Below are positions 34,497 to 43,561 of a stretch of 64,000 nt of DNA, piece by piece. This DNA is from Vibrio fluminensis (lineage in GTDB: Bacteria; Pseudomonadota; Gammaproteobacteria; Enterobacterales; Vibrionaceae): the NCBI RefSeq assembly GCF_015278125.1, contig NZ_JADILO010000002.1:62001-126000 (forward strand), written 5' to 3'. Position numbers and translations under genes: made by a program. Position 1 is the first letter of the stretch. The number at the start of each line of letters is the position of its first letter. The notes below the pieces were generated by a model. The model was not told the origin of the DNA. It was given only the letters and a program-made list of their open reading frames with translations, and made no database searches.

Positions 34497-34694
34497 TTAT
34501 ACCTCTCAAATGACTTTTTTCTTGGGTATATCATGAAATCATGACGCAAGCGTAAAAATATACCGATTAAGCGAGTGTCTCGAAACGGATCGTAGAGTTA
34601 GGTCACACAAATGTAAGGAATGTAAGCACAACTGATCCGCTCTTTCTTTGCTGTTAACATTGCGAATAAATAAAGATTAGAAGAAAGTTTCGTT

Positions 34695-35045
34695 ATGCCA
34701 TATCCCGTAAATCGTCATCAAGACTACCATGCTCATTTCTATTTCGATCAACTAAGTAGCAACTATGCCGCTGAAATTCGAGAGCATATTTCTCAGCAGT
34801 TCGGCCTATTTGTGGGTCGATTCAATCAAAGGCTGGTGGGGCCGCACACTAAATGGAGTTTTGAAATAGACTTTAACCATCAGCAGTTTGACACCCTAAT
34901 CGAGTGGCTAGAAGCGAATCGCAGTGGTCATTCAGTGTTAGTTCATGCCGTGACTGGCGACGACTACCTCGACCACACTGCGTATGTATACTGGCTTGGT
35001 GAACCAGTAGAACTTGATATTACAGGCTTTGAGAAATCAAACTAA
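34695..35045 (+). CDS. DOPA 4,5-dioxygenase family protein
   Basis: The 116-residue protein has the small ferredoxin-like fold of the DOPA-dioxygenase family, with the metal-ligand histidines in YHAHFYF, GPHTKWSFEIDF and GHSVLVHAVTGDDYLDHT. In fungi such enzymes open catechol rings; in bacteria the substrate is mostly unknown. It is divergent from the LacI gene and has a GAAGAAAG ribosome binding site. Confidence 0.88.
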   Translation: MPYPVNRHQDYHAHFYFDQLSSNYAAEIREHISQQFGLFVGRFNQRLVGPHTKWSFEIDFNHQQFDTLIEWLEANRSGHSVLVHAVTGDDYLDHTAYVYWLGEPVELDITGFEKSN

Positions 35046-35139
35046 TCTAGATCAAATGTAATTTGGATTGAGAACGGTTCGTTTACACCCTTATATCACT
35101 CAATAGTGCAGTCAGAATTAAACCAAAGCAGAAAGTTAA

Positions 35140-35217
35140 TAGTCATGGTACGGCGACGGTTACCTGGCATCGTACATACCCAGCACTTTCGAGTGTCTGG
35201 GTATAATCGTTTTTACC
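35140..35217 (+). ncRNA. Candidate structured intergenic RNA ending in a hairpin
   Basis: In the 286-bp gap before dps, ATACCCAGCACT-TTCG-AGTGTCTGGGTAT (35176-35204) forms a 12-bp stem with one mismatch and a TTCG loop, followed by AATCGTTTTTA. GGTACG at 35156 can pair with CGTACA further on. It could be the terminator of a small RNA or of the preceding gene. No homology is claimed. Confidence 0.3.
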
Positions 35218-35332
35218 AATCACTAGTATAGTTTTAAGCATTTTTACCCCTAACATCAAAAGGGATATTCTAGCTCCATAGAAACAGAACGGCAGAACAT
35301 AATCACTGCCAAGTCGAGTTAGGAGAATCAGA

Positions 35333-35809
35333 ATGTCTAATCAAACTACTTTAATTGGTCTAAACAGTGAAAAAACAGCTCAATTGTCTGAGCAACTTAA
35401 CCAACTGCTAGCGCATTACCAAGTGCTTTACATGAATACTCGTGGCTATCATTGGAATATCAAAGGTCAGCAATTCTTTGAACTGCATGTAAAATTCGAA
35501 GAGATCTACACTGACTTACAAACCAAAATCGATGAACTTGCAGAGCGTATTTTGACTTTAGGTCATACGCCAGACCATAGCTTTACCCGTTACCTAGAAA
35601 TTAGCGAGTTAAAAGAGCATGTAAACGTTAGTCAAGGTCAAGAATGTGTGCAAGGTCTGGTCAATGGCTTTAGCCTGTTAATTCTGAAACAGCGTGCAAT
35701 CTTAGAGCAAGCTGGTGAAGCTGAAGATGAAGGTACTGCGGCTCTAATGGGTGATTACATCCGTGAACAAGAAAAATTGATGTGGATGCTAAACGCTTAT
35801 CTACAATAA
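35333..35809 (+). CDS. dps: Dps-family ferritin-like DNA-protection protein
   Basis: The 158-residue four-helix protein belongs to the Dps family, dodecamers that oxidise and store iron and shield DNA. The ferroxidase ligands are visible in NTRGYHWNIKGQQFFELHVKFEEIYTD (split here: H in YHWNIKG, D/E in FEEIYTDL). A good GGAGAA ribosome binding site and a strong terminator bracket it. It is a single gene. Confidence 0.93.
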   Translation: MSNQTTLIGLNSEKTAQLSEQLNQLLAHYQVLYMNTRGYHWNIKGQQFFELHVKFEEIYTDLQTKIDELAERILTLGHTPDHSFTRYLEISELKEHVNVSQGQECVQGLVNGFSLLILKQRAILEQAGEAEDEGTAALMGDYIREQEKLMWMLNAYLQ

Positions 35810-35815
35810 TTACTG

Positions 35816-35839
35816 AAGGGAGCTGAGGCTCCCTTTTTT
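35816..35839 (+). terminator. Rho-independent terminator after dps
   Basis: GGGAGC and GCTCCC form the stem with loop TGAG, followed by six T. Confidence 0.9.
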
Positions 35840-36013
35840 GATCGGCTAATTTTGTAGTGTTCATGCTGATACTCAGTGTTTTAGATACGCCAACACCATG
35901 TGAACTTTGCATACTAATCTTTGAGTAATAATGCTTTTCTGAGGTAACACTGAACCGAGCCGTAACATTTTGCGTAACCAATAGGGAGAAAACTAACGTA
36001 AGACGGTGAGTGT

Positions 36014-37330
36014 ATGCGCAATGAGAAGATTGGAGTATATTGGTTTACCAACGATTTACGATTAAACGACAATGTCTTGCTCGACAAAGCTGCGCGTGAA
36101 GTTGACAAGTTAGTTTGTTTGTTTTGCTTACCTTCTTTCTCCGAATATCTAAAACATTTCACGAGTGAATCAAGGTTTGGTTATTCAAGGGAACGTTTTC
36201 TCCTGCAAACGTTAAATGGTCTTGATGAGAGCTTAAGAGAGTACGGTCAGCATCTCGACATTGTTGATATTCATCCATTTACCGCGTTATCCCACCTATG
36301 TTCTGCTGATTCAGTCACCCACATCTACTGCGATGATTTTATATCTAGTGATGAGCAATTGGTCATCGAACATTTACGGGTTTACTTCCCACGCATCAAA
36401 ATTTCTCAGCATCATCAACGGTCGTTGTTTCAGCAATTGGATTTACCTTTTTCTGTCGAAGAGTTGCCGACGTCATTTACTAAGTTTCGCAAACAGGTGG
36501 AAGAGCTCCCTGTGAGCAAAACCAATTCTGAAATTTTCCAGTTGCCACATCCGGCTAAACACGGTCTTGAAACGGTTATGCTGCCAAGTCTAGTTGTAAG
36601 TAGCCAAGATCAATTCATCGGGGGAGAATCATTCGCGTTGGCACATGCCATGTGTTATTTCTCCACGCCTTTTGCCAGTAGTTATAAGCAAACTCGCAAT
36701 GAGCTTGATGGAAAAGAGTGCTCGACTAAATTCTCTCCTTGGCTTGCCAATGGATCGATATCTGTGCGTCAAGTGATGGAAATGCTGGCCAACTACGAGA
36801 AAAGAAACGGCAGCAACGACTCTACTTACTGGATCTATTTTGAGTTGCTGTGGAGAGAGTATTTTCACTGGAATGCACTTAAGAGTGGTAAAAAGCTGTT
36901 TCATTTTTCCGGCGTTACAGGCAAGCCTCCTTTGACGACTTTCTATCCCCAACGCTTTAAACAATGGAAAATTGGCGCAACGGCGTTTCCTTTGGTGAAT
37001 GCCTGCATGAAGCAACTTAATCAAACCGGCTACATGTCGAATCGAGGTCGGCAATTGGCGGCTAGTTGTCTGATACATGAGTTAGGTATTGATTGGCGTT
37101 ACGGAGCGGCTTACTTTGAAAGTCAATTACTCGACTATGACGTTGCCTCAAACTGGGGAAACTGGCAGTACATTGCGGGAGTGGGCGCAAGCAGCATGTC
37201 AAGACGTTTTGACCAAGCAAAGCAAGCAATGATGTACGACCCGGAAGGGAAGTTTGTGAGTTGTTGGAATGGCGACAGTGATCTTGGTTCAGACAGCGTT
37301 GATATGGTCGATTGGCCGATACGAGCGTAA
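36014..37330 (+). CDS. Cryptochrome DASH
   Basis: The 438-residue flavoprotein has an N-terminal photolyase alpha/beta domain (VYWFTNDLRLNDN) that usually binds a folate antenna, and a C-terminal FAD domain (WRDYFHWN-like LLWREYFHWNALK, NWGNWQYIAGVG, DFRQ-like RRFDQAKQAMMYDPEG). CRY-DASH proteins repair UV lesions in single-stranded DNA or act as light sensors. The gene directly abuts the next photolyase gene (stop at 37330, start at 37331), so the two are cotranscribed. Confidence 0.93.
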   Translation: MRNEKIGVYWFTNDLRLNDNVLLDKAAREVDKLVCLFCLPSFSEYLKHFTSESRFGYSRERFLLQTLNGLDESLREYGQHLDIVDIHPFTALSHLCSADSVTHIYCDDFISSDEQLVIEHLRVYFPRIKISQHHQRSLFQQLDLPFSVEELPTSFTKFRKQVEELPVSKTNSEIFQLPHPAKHGLETVMLPSLVVSSQDQFIGGESFALAHAMCYFSTPFASSYKQTRNELDGKECSTKFSPWLANGSISVRQVMEMLANYEKRNGSNDSTYWIYFELLWREYFHWNALKSGKKLFHFSGVTGKPPLTTFYPQRFKQWKIGATAFPLVNACMKQLNQTGYMSNRGRQLAASCLIHELGIDWRYGAAYFESQLLDYDVASNWGNWQYIAGVGASSMSRRFDQAKQAMMYDPEGKFVSCWNGDSDLGSDSVDMVDWPIRA

Positions 37331-38875
37331 ATGATGAAAATTACAACGATTAGACTGGTACTGGGCGACCAACTTAACCATCAACATTCTTGGTTTAAGG
37401 AGCTCGATCCAAGCATTCTTTATGTTATTGCTGAATTAAAGCAAGAGACTGATTACGTTATACATCATGGACAAAAGGTCGCAGCATTTTTTGCTGCAAT
37501 GGAAGCTTTTGCGACTTTGTTGCGTCAATCCGGTCACCATGTGGACTATTTAGATCTCGATAATACCGCTGAGTTTGACACACTACCTACGCTTATTGAG
37601 CACCTGATTAGCCATTATCAAGCTGAGCGATTTGAGTATCAACGGCCAGACGAATACCGCTTGTCACAACAATTAACTCACCACCAGTGGCCATGTAAAT
37701 CATCTTGTGTCGACAGTGAGCATTTTTTGCTGCCATTTGAGGAAATACATCAGCGATTTCCGCAGGGTAAGCATGTATTGATGGAACATTTTTATCGTGG
37801 GATGCGTAAGCGACATGACATATTGATGGATGAGGGAAAGCCTCAAGGTGGTAAGTGGAATTTTGATGCGCGCAATCGAAAATCGCTGAAAAAAAAGGAC
37901 CTTGAGCAATTGCCTGCACCATTGATGTTTGGCAACGATATCAGTCATATCAAGCAACGTATGGAGCGTCATCATGTAACGACCATCGGTGAGTTGAATC
38001 AACAGCTGCTTTGGCCAGTGACTCGCAGTCAAAGTTTGAATTTATTGGCGTTTTTTTGCCAAAGCTGTTTGCCTAATTTTGGTTCATTTCAAGATGCGAT
38101 GACAGATCAGCATGATAGCGCTTGGAGTCTTTATCACAGTCGTCTCTCATTTGCACTTAACAGTAAACTGATTAGCCCTATTGAGGTCATCACGACAGCC
38201 ATCAATACTTATCAGCAACGCGATGATATCGATATTGCACAAATTGAAGGATTTGTTCGCCAGATTATTGGCTGGCGTGAGTATGTGCGTGGTGTCTATT
38301 GGGCGAATATGCCTCACTACAAGACCATCAATGCGCTCAACGCAAAACGGAAGTTGCCAAGTTATTTCTGGACAGGGGACACACAGCTTAATTGCGTTCG
38401 CCAAGCAGTCAAACAATCGCTCAAGTACGCTTATGCTCATCATATTCAGCGCTTGATGATTACCGGTAACTTCTGTCTGATCACTGAGATTGATCCCGAC
38501 CAAGTTGATGCGTGGTATTTAGGTATATACATTGATGCTATTGAGTGGGTTGAGATGCCCAACACGAGGGGGATGGCGCTATTTGCTGATGGCGGTGTCG
38601 TTGGAACTAAACCTTATGCAGCCAGTGGCGCTTATGTTAATCGTATGAGCGACTACTGCAAGTCGTGCCAATACAACGTCAAAGAGAAGCTTGGCGAAAG
38701 TGCCTGTCCTTTGAATAGTCTATATTGGCGATTCATGCACAAAAACAGACATACGATAGGTAATAACCCTCGAATTGGTATGATATATCGCTCTTGGGAC
38801 GCGCTAGACGATGCTACACAGCATGAGATACTAGATAGAGCGGAGTGGGTTTTGGATTCTATTGACAAGCTTTAA
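37331..38875 (+). CDS. phrB: Iron-sulfur (6-4) photolyase (FeS-BCP / CryPro family)
   Basis: The 514-residue protein matches the bacterial photolyases that carry a [4Fe-4S] cluster and repair (6-4) photoproducts. The four cluster cysteines are visible as C354 (QLNCVRQ), C443 and C446 (DYCKSCQY) and C459 (ESACPLN), in the spacing of the family. EGFVRQIIGWREYVRGVYW and WYLGIYIDAIEWVEMPN surround the FAD. It starts with ATGATG right after the CRY-DASH stop. Its last 17 nt overlap the end of the convergent c-di-GMP gene. Confidence 0.93.
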   Translation: MMKITTIRLVLGDQLNHQHSWFKELDPSILYVIAELKQETDYVIHHGQKVAAFFAAMEAFATLLRQSGHHVDYLDLDNTAEFDTLPTLIEHLISHYQAERFEYQRPDEYRLSQQLTHHQWPCKSSCVDSEHFLLPFEEIHQRFPQGKHVLMEHFYRGMRKRHDILMDEGKPQGGKWNFDARNRKSLKKKDLEQLPAPLMFGNDISHIKQRMERHHVTTIGELNQQLLWPVTRSQSLNLLAFFCQSCLPNFGSFQDAMTDQHDSAWSLYHSRLSFALNSKLISPIEVITTAINTYQQRDDIDIAQIEGFVRQIIGWREYVRGVYWANMPHYKTINALNAKRKLPSYFWTGDTQLNCVRQAVKQSLKYAYAHHIQRLMITGNFCLITEIDPDQVDAWYLGIYIDAIEWVEMPNTRGMALFADGGVVGTKPYAASGAYVNRMSDYCKSCQYNVKEKLGESACPLNSLYWRFMHKNRHTIGNNPRIGMIYRSWDALDDATQHEILDRAEWVLDSIDKL

Positions 38876-40673
38876 GTTGGCTCGCCCATTCGCTAGGTAT
38901 CGCTTTGACAAATGAAGCCTCAAAAACGTCAGCGGGCAATGGCTGAGAAAATAGATAGCCTTGATAGTCATCACACCCTTCGTTTTGCAGTAAAGCGCGT
39001 TGAGCTTCATGCTCGACACCTTCCGCAATCACCCGTTTCCCCATATTGTGACCAAGCTGAACAATGGTTCTGACCAACATATGGTCATGGTGTGCGTTTA
39101 CGCAATCATCAACAAATGATTTATCGATTTTGAGCACGTCGATTGGAAGTTTTTTCAGATAGTTGAGTGAAGAGTAGGCCACGCCGAAGTCGTCCACAGC
39201 AATAGTAATCCCTTCTTCTTGGAGTATTTTACAGATTCTCGTGACACGTTCTGTATCTTTCATCAAAGTGGTTTCTGTAATCTCAATCTGAAGTAGGTGC
39301 GGTGGCAATTCTGTTCTTCGCAGAATATGTCTGATATAGGTGAGTAGATCATCGTGAGCAAATTGCACGGTCGAAACATTAACCGAAATTTGAATTGATG
39401 CCCCTTCATCATGCCAACGCTTAGCTTGCTCACACGCCTCCTTAATAACCCAGCGGCCAATCATGATGATTTGTTTGGTCTTTTCCGCAATGGGGATAAA
39501 TTCAATTGGGCTAATCATACCCAAGTTAGGATGATCCCAACGAACTAGCGCTTCAGCGCCTTTGACTCGTTGATCTTTAATTGACACTTTGGGCTGATAG
39601 TGGAGTACAAACTGGTTGAGCCTTATGGCTTGTTCGAGTTCTACTTCGACTTGGTGTGCGCGAATAGTTTCATCTAACAATGATTCATCGTACCAACGTA
39701 CGCGGTTTTTACCGGTTGTTTTTGCTTTAAGGGTCGCGATGTCGACATTTTTTAGCCAAATGTCTCGGTTGTTAGTGGCTTTCTTGAGCGAAGATATCCC
39801 GATAGAAAAGGTGACTTGGTAGAAACCACGGTCTAACTCGAAATGGAATCTCTCTGGTCGAGACAATTCACGGACAATTCCTTCAACTTGCTGTTCAATG
39901 CTCGCCTTCTCAGTAACGATAATGACGAATTCATCGCCTTCTAGACGGAATAACTCTGCTTTGTTAACGGTTACCTGCTTTAAGCGTGTTGCAATAAATC
40001 TCAGTAAAACGTCTGCCTGTTGTGGTCCGAATGAATCATTTGCATCTTTAAAGTTATCGATATCGATTTTAAGTAACACAAAATCATGATTATCGATGGT
40101 GCAGTCTGCGTAGCGTGCGATGTATTGATAGAAGGCTCGACGATTGGGTAATTGGGTTAATACATCACTCAGGCTATCGTCACGGTATTTTTTCAATTGC
40201 TTGTCTGATTTGATCTTGTAATAAGTCATACTCGTGGCGAAAACAGTGATTAACATCAATTTGACTGAGTCGTCCGCCATTTCATAGAGGTCATCGGTTG
40301 GCACGGATAGAAAGTAATGGGAAACCAATAGTGTCGCAATAACAATAGGCCAGACGGTATTGGGGAAGAGGATCAAATAGCAGAGTGGAAGCAGTAGAAA
40401 TGATTTTTCTATCGCGTCTATTTCAAGTGGTTCTATCATTCCGCCAATCAAAATATGAGCGAAAGATAGAAGCCCAAACAGCCTCTTGCGGCTTGCTGAC
40501 TTAGAGAACAGCGCAATTAGCATACCTATAGGAAACAGAGCATAAGAAAAACCCACTAACTCGTGTTGAGTGATCAAAGTGTGCGTGATCAGCCCAATCG
40601 CGGCGATAAAAGCCATATTAATAAAAATACGAGATTTTATTGCATCGTAGAGAAGGTTATCGCTCCTAATCAT
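38859..40673 (-). CDS. Membrane GGDEF-EAL protein, probable c-di-GMP phosphodiesterase
   Basis: The 604-residue protein has about five N-terminal transmembrane helices (to residue ~155), a GGDEF domain with a degenerate site EGDEF (245-249), and an EAL domain with GAEALVRW (EAL at 374-376) and intact catalytic segments: SVNVSTVQF, EITETTLM, AVDDFG, LKIDKSFV and IAEGVEHE. It probably degrades c-di-GMP, with the GGDEF part regulatory. ATG 40673 has AGGGA upstream; an extension to 40778 lacks a ribosome binding site. It overlaps the photolyase gene tail-to-tail by 17 nt. Confidence 0.9.
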   Translation of the reverse strand: MIRSDNLLYDAIKSRIFINMAFIAAIGLITHTLITQHELVGFSYALFPIGMLIALFSKSASRKRLFGLLSFAHILIGGMIEPLEIDAIEKSFLLLPLCYLILFPNTVWPIVIATLLVSHYFLSVPTDDLYEMADDSVKLMLITVFATSMTYYKIKSDKQLKKYRDDSLSDVLTQLPNRRAFYQYIARYADCTIDNHDFVLLKIDIDNFKDANDSFGPQQADVLLRFIATRLKQVTVNKAELFRLEGDEFVIIVTEKASIEQQVEGIVRELSRPERFHFELDRGFYQVTFSIGISSLKKATNNRDIWLKNVDIATLKAKTTGKNRVRWYDESLLDETIRAHQVEVELEQAIRLNQFVLHYQPKVSIKDQRVKGAEALVRWDHPNLGMISPIEFIPIAEKTKQIIMIGRWVIKEACEQAKRWHDEGASIQISVNVSTVQFAHDDLLTYIRHILRRTELPPHLLQIEITETTLMKDTERVTRICKILQEEGITIAVDDFGVAYSSLNYLKKLPIDVLKIDKSFVDDCVNAHHDHMLVRTIVQLGHNMGKRVIAEGVEHEAQRALLQNEGCDDYQGYLFSQPLPADVFEASFVKAIPSEWASQLKACQ

Positions 40674-41121
40674 AGTTTTTCCCTGGCATCTATCTTGCTC
40701 CTTGCGATACCTATTACGCCAAATATTCGTTGTTACCTGTTTCTTAGTAAGTACTCTGTTGATAAATGACACTACCATGAGGATAGAAAGAAACTATCTT
40801 GTAGAAAAAGTTATTCGATCAAATTCACAGTCATTGGCTATAAATGAGAGGTGCTACTTTTTATTTCATTAACTCACTCATAGTGATTAGTTTTGAATCA
40901 ATGAATTTGGGTTAAATGGTTGTTAAGTAATTTAATGCAAACCTTTTATCCTGTATTGAAGCAAGATCACGGACATAACCGCGTATTTTGTATGGTTAGC
41001 CTAGTAATAGCATAGAGATGTAATTTGCTGATAGGCGCGAACTAAACCAAACGGACGATTTACTCATGATTACTGGTTTTTTACCCAGTATTTTATTGAC
41101 ATTTATCGTCGAACGCATGTG
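40674..41121. other. Intergenic stretch without a recognisable gene
   Basis: About 450 bp of AT-rich sequence between two divergent genes. Apart from the SOS-type box at its right end I see no coding region or strong hairpin. Confidence 0.4.
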
Positions 41122-41137
41122 CTGTATGTATAAACAG
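41122..41137. promoter_or_regulatory. LexA (SOS) box
   Basis: CTGTATGTATAAACAG fits the gamma-proteobacterial LexA consensus CTGT-N8-ACAG exactly, with an AT-rich centre. It lies 16 bp before the start of the 74-residue gene and 4 bp before its ribosome binding site, so it would block transcription or early elongation. Confidence 0.7.
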
Positions 41138-41153
41138 TGTATGGAGGTGAGGT

Positions 41154-41378
41154 ATGTTGTGGGACACACTAGATCGCGTAAATCGTGCTCGCCAACAAGC
41201 GATGGCGAATTCAAAGTATCTTGAATCAGCAAAGGCACATCAAAAAGCATTGCAAGAGCAATCCTCGACGATTGATCTAAAAGCTAAGCGAAAAAGTGCC
41301 AATAAGGTACCAAAAAAATTAGCGGATATTTACCAACAAGTCGAATTTGGCTCTAACCCCTCTGGGCGAGAGCATTAA
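41154..41378 (+). CDS. Small basic helical protein, predicted SOS-regulated (74 aa)
   Basis: The 74-residue protein is charged and mainly helical (TLDRVNRARQQAMANSKYLE, KAHQKALQEQ), with a basic middle (KAKRKSANKVPKK) and no membrane segment. A strong GGAGGTGAGG ribosome binding site precedes ATG 41154. The perfect LexA-type box just upstream predicts induction by DNA damage. I do not recognise the family. A DNA-binding or inhibitor role is conceivable but unsupported. Confidence 0.7.
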   Translation: MLWDTLDRVNRARQQAMANSKYLESAKAHQKALQEQSSTIDLKAKRKSANKVPKKLADIYQQVEFGSNPSGREH

Positions 41379-41417
41379 AGCCGACTTCGACCTGCTGGTG
41401 CTCAGACAGAGCTGATA

Positions 41418-41446
41418 AGCCCTGACTTGTGATACAGGGCTTCTTT
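41418..41446 (+). terminator. Terminator after the SOS-type gene
   Basis: AGCCCTG and CAGGGCT form a 7-bp stem with a 10-nt loop, followed by TCTTTC. Confidence 0.7.
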
Positions 41447-41460
41447 CGTAAGGAATGCGA

Positions 41461-42351
41461 TCAAGGTTTAGCAAGTGGTCGTCGTTTTATCATGCTTTCA
41501 ATGATGGTAAAGAGTAAGCCTGCCCAAATAAGACTGAAGCTGACTAGCTTTACTTCATCAAATAATTCACCGAATAAGAATACCGCCAGTAGGAACTGCA
41601 AGCTAGGTTCTATGTACTGCATTAGTGCCACGTTAGACATCGTTGTTAAACGAATCGCCATTGAATAGAAGATCAATGGGGCCAGAGTTACCGGGCCAGA
41701 GCCAATATAGAGTGCGAGCGTTTGCCAACCAGATTCAAGCGACTCGGCACCGATTGTTGATTGCTTAAATAGGAGATACGCCATTGCGAAAGGCGTTAAA
41801 ACGAGTACTTCAACAAAGAGACAGGTTGCCCAGTCGTAGCTGATTTTCTTTTTGAAGTAGCCATAAAGCGTAAAGAAGACTGCCATACATAAGGCGATAT
41901 AGGGTACTTGTCCGTACTGCATTACTTGATAAAGTAAGCCCGTACCAGCTAACAGCAGGGCGATTTTCTTACCTAAGCTTAGGCGCTCACCCAGCAGAAA
42001 TACCCCTAAAGCTGCCATTGTCAGAGGGCTAATAAAGAAACCTAAACTAGCATCCATGACTCGGTCGTTGGTCATTGCCCAAGTAAACGCCGTCCAAGAG
42101 ACACACATTAAGCAACTGGCAATGAACGCCATTTTAAATGACCGTTTGTCTGCAAGGATGGCCTTGAGGTTAATGGTTTTCTTTTGTAGAAATATCACCA
42201 TTAAAGCCGCAAAAGGAACCGAAGCCATAATGCGAAATGCGAGAAGTTCGTCCATTGCTGCATTAGGTAAGAACTGGTAGTAAAGTGGCAGCATGCCCCA
42301 AAGAGCAAAAGATAAGGCCGCCATAGCATTGCCAAAACGAATATCGTTCAT
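41461..42351 (-). CDS. rarD: EamA-family transporter RarD
   Basis: The 296-residue inner-membrane protein has about ten transmembrane helices in two EamA repeats. The start GNAMAALSFALWGMLPLYYQ and WTAFTWAMTNDRVMDASLGFF are typical of RarD, annotated in E. coli from a chloramphenicol-sensitivity phenotype; its substrate is unknown. It is a single gene on the minus strand. Confidence 0.92.
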   Translation of the reverse strand: MNDIRFGNAMAALSFALWGMLPLYYQFLPNAAMDELLAFRIMASVPFAALMVIFLQKKTINLKAILADKRSFKMAFIASCLMCVSWTAFTWAMTNDRVMDASLGFFISPLTMAALGVFLLGERLSLGKKIALLLAGTGLLYQVMQYGQVPYIALCMAVFFTLYGYFKKKISYDWATCLFVEVLVLTPFAMAYLLFKQSTIGAESLESGWQTLALYIGSGPVTLAPLIFYSMAIRLTTMSNVALMQYIEPSLQFLLAVFLFGELFDEVKLVSFSLIWAGLLFTIIESMIKRRPLAKP

Positions 42352-42565
42352 TATTGTTAGATTGAAAGATAGGGAACAGGCGGCAATTTTAAGATTAACT
42401 TAATTTATGTACAGCAATAGATTTTTGCGTCGAGAGAAGATTTCTTTTGTCATCAAGTTTTATTCGTCTGAGTCTAATTAACCCGTTGCTAAAGTTTGGT
42501 TTTTAATAGCCGATGGTTATAATGACGCCCAAGAATAGTATGTAATTGAAACAAGGAAACAAGAC

Positions 42566-42928
42566 ATGGATGACTTCGTGCAGAAACGCAGGTATTACCG
42601 ACTGAAGTACCCTCGTCGGGCGATGCCGGTCGTCAGCATCGATAATCAGTTATTTCATGTAAGCGAAATCTCTGAAAAGGGAATACGTATTGTTATGAAC
42701 AGTTTTGCCAGTTTATATCGCGGATTGACTTTGACGGGAACCTTAAGCTTAGGACTCGATAATAAGATTAAGGTCAAGGGTCGAGTTTTGCGCTTTGATG
42801 ACAGTGAAGTGATCTTGCAATTGGACCAAGGCCCTTCATTTAAAGATATGGTTGAGCAACAACGTCACATTCGCAATAACTATCCAGCGCATTTCGCTCG
42901 TTTGCGTAGCCAAACCGTTACCTCGTAG
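42566..42928 (+). CDS. PilZ-domain c-di-GMP-binding protein
   Basis: The 120-residue protein is a stand-alone PilZ domain. The RxxxR motif is present in RRYYRLKYP (residues 8-16) and the (D/N)xSxxG motif as SEISEKGIRI (about 34-43), so c-di-GMP binding is expected. Its output partner is unknown. A GGAAAC ribosome binding site precedes ATG 42566. It adds to the c-di-GMP proteins at 38859 and 51165. Confidence 0.9.
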   Translation: MDDFVQKRRYYRLKYPRRAMPVVSIDNQLFHVSEISEKGIRIVMNSFASLYRGLTLTGTLSLGLDNKIKVKGRVLRFDDSEVILQLDQGPSFKDMVEQQRHIRNNYPAHFARLRSQTVTS

Positions 42929-43104
42929 TTCTTTATAAGTCATACACAATAGGCGACCTATTATCAAAGTGAAGCAAAATTAGAATCACTTGTTTCCTGT
43001 TATTATATTAGCTTGGTGCGATAAGTCGCATTTGGCCAATTAAAGCTTGAACGGTATGAAGAATAGGGAAGGAATTCGATAAGAATTTAGATACCTAAAA
43101 CGGT

Positions 43105-43146
43105 GAAACCCCAGAGGTGGTAAGTCTCTGGGGTTTCGAATTTTTT
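43105..43146 (+). terminator. Strong terminator hairpin between the PilZ gene and rplY
   Basis: GAAACCCCAGAG and CTCTGGGGTTTC form a perfect 12-bp stem with a 9-nt loop, then GAATTTTTT on the plus strand. It is 176 bp after the PilZ gene, so it ends a long 3' untranslated region or a separate small RNA. Confidence 0.85.
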
Positions 43147-43224
43147 AGATGTCTCGGTTGGTAAGTCCGATAATCTTTATGCAAAAGGTCTGGATTTTCT
43201 CCGATTAATTCCTTGGTAAAGGAA

Positions 43225-43503
43225 TTAGATGCGGATGAAGTCCATGTGCTCAACTTTTGGCTTGAAAGCGTGACGTTGAACGTCTTGTGGCTTAACTTTA
43301 ACTTCAGCGCCGTCGATCACTAGAACGATACCTTCGTAGAACTCAGGCTTGTCCATTTGGTTAACGATGTCGTTGTGGTTAAGAACGATTGATACTGGAG
43401 CTTCAGAACCACCGTAAACGATAGCAGGGAATTTACCAGCGTGACGTAGGCGGCGGCTCGCACCTTTACCTAGTTCAGTACGTACTACTGCTTCAAATTT
43501 CAT
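43225..43503 (-). CDS. rplY: 50S ribosomal protein L25
   Basis: The 92-residue protein is the short, single-domain L25 of gamma-proteobacteria that binds 5S rRNA loop [21 protein letters not shown] and KFPAIVYGG are the RNA-binding signatures. ATG 43503 with a GAGAG ribosome binding site is chosen; a longer start at 43539 adds 12 non-homologous residues. An inverted repeat in the leader (43535-43561) may control it. Confidence 0.95.
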   Translation of the reverse strand: MKFEAVVRTELGKGASRRLRHAGKFPAIVYGGSEAPVSIVLNHNDIVNQMDKPEFYEGIVLVIDGAEVKVKPQDVQRHAFKPKVEHMDFIRI

Positions 43504-43534
43504 AGTATTACTCTCGTAAAATAAGTATTGATTC

Positions 43535-43561
43535 CACAATATGATGCGACCTCATATTGTG
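43535..43561 (-). promoter_or_regulatory. Perfect 10-bp inverted repeat in the rplY leader
   Basis: CACAATATGA-7 nt-TCATATTGTG lies 32 bp before the rplY start. It could be an RNA hairpin for control of L25 or an operator. The rest of 43562-43888 is AT-rich and holds no gene that I can see. Confidence 0.45.
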
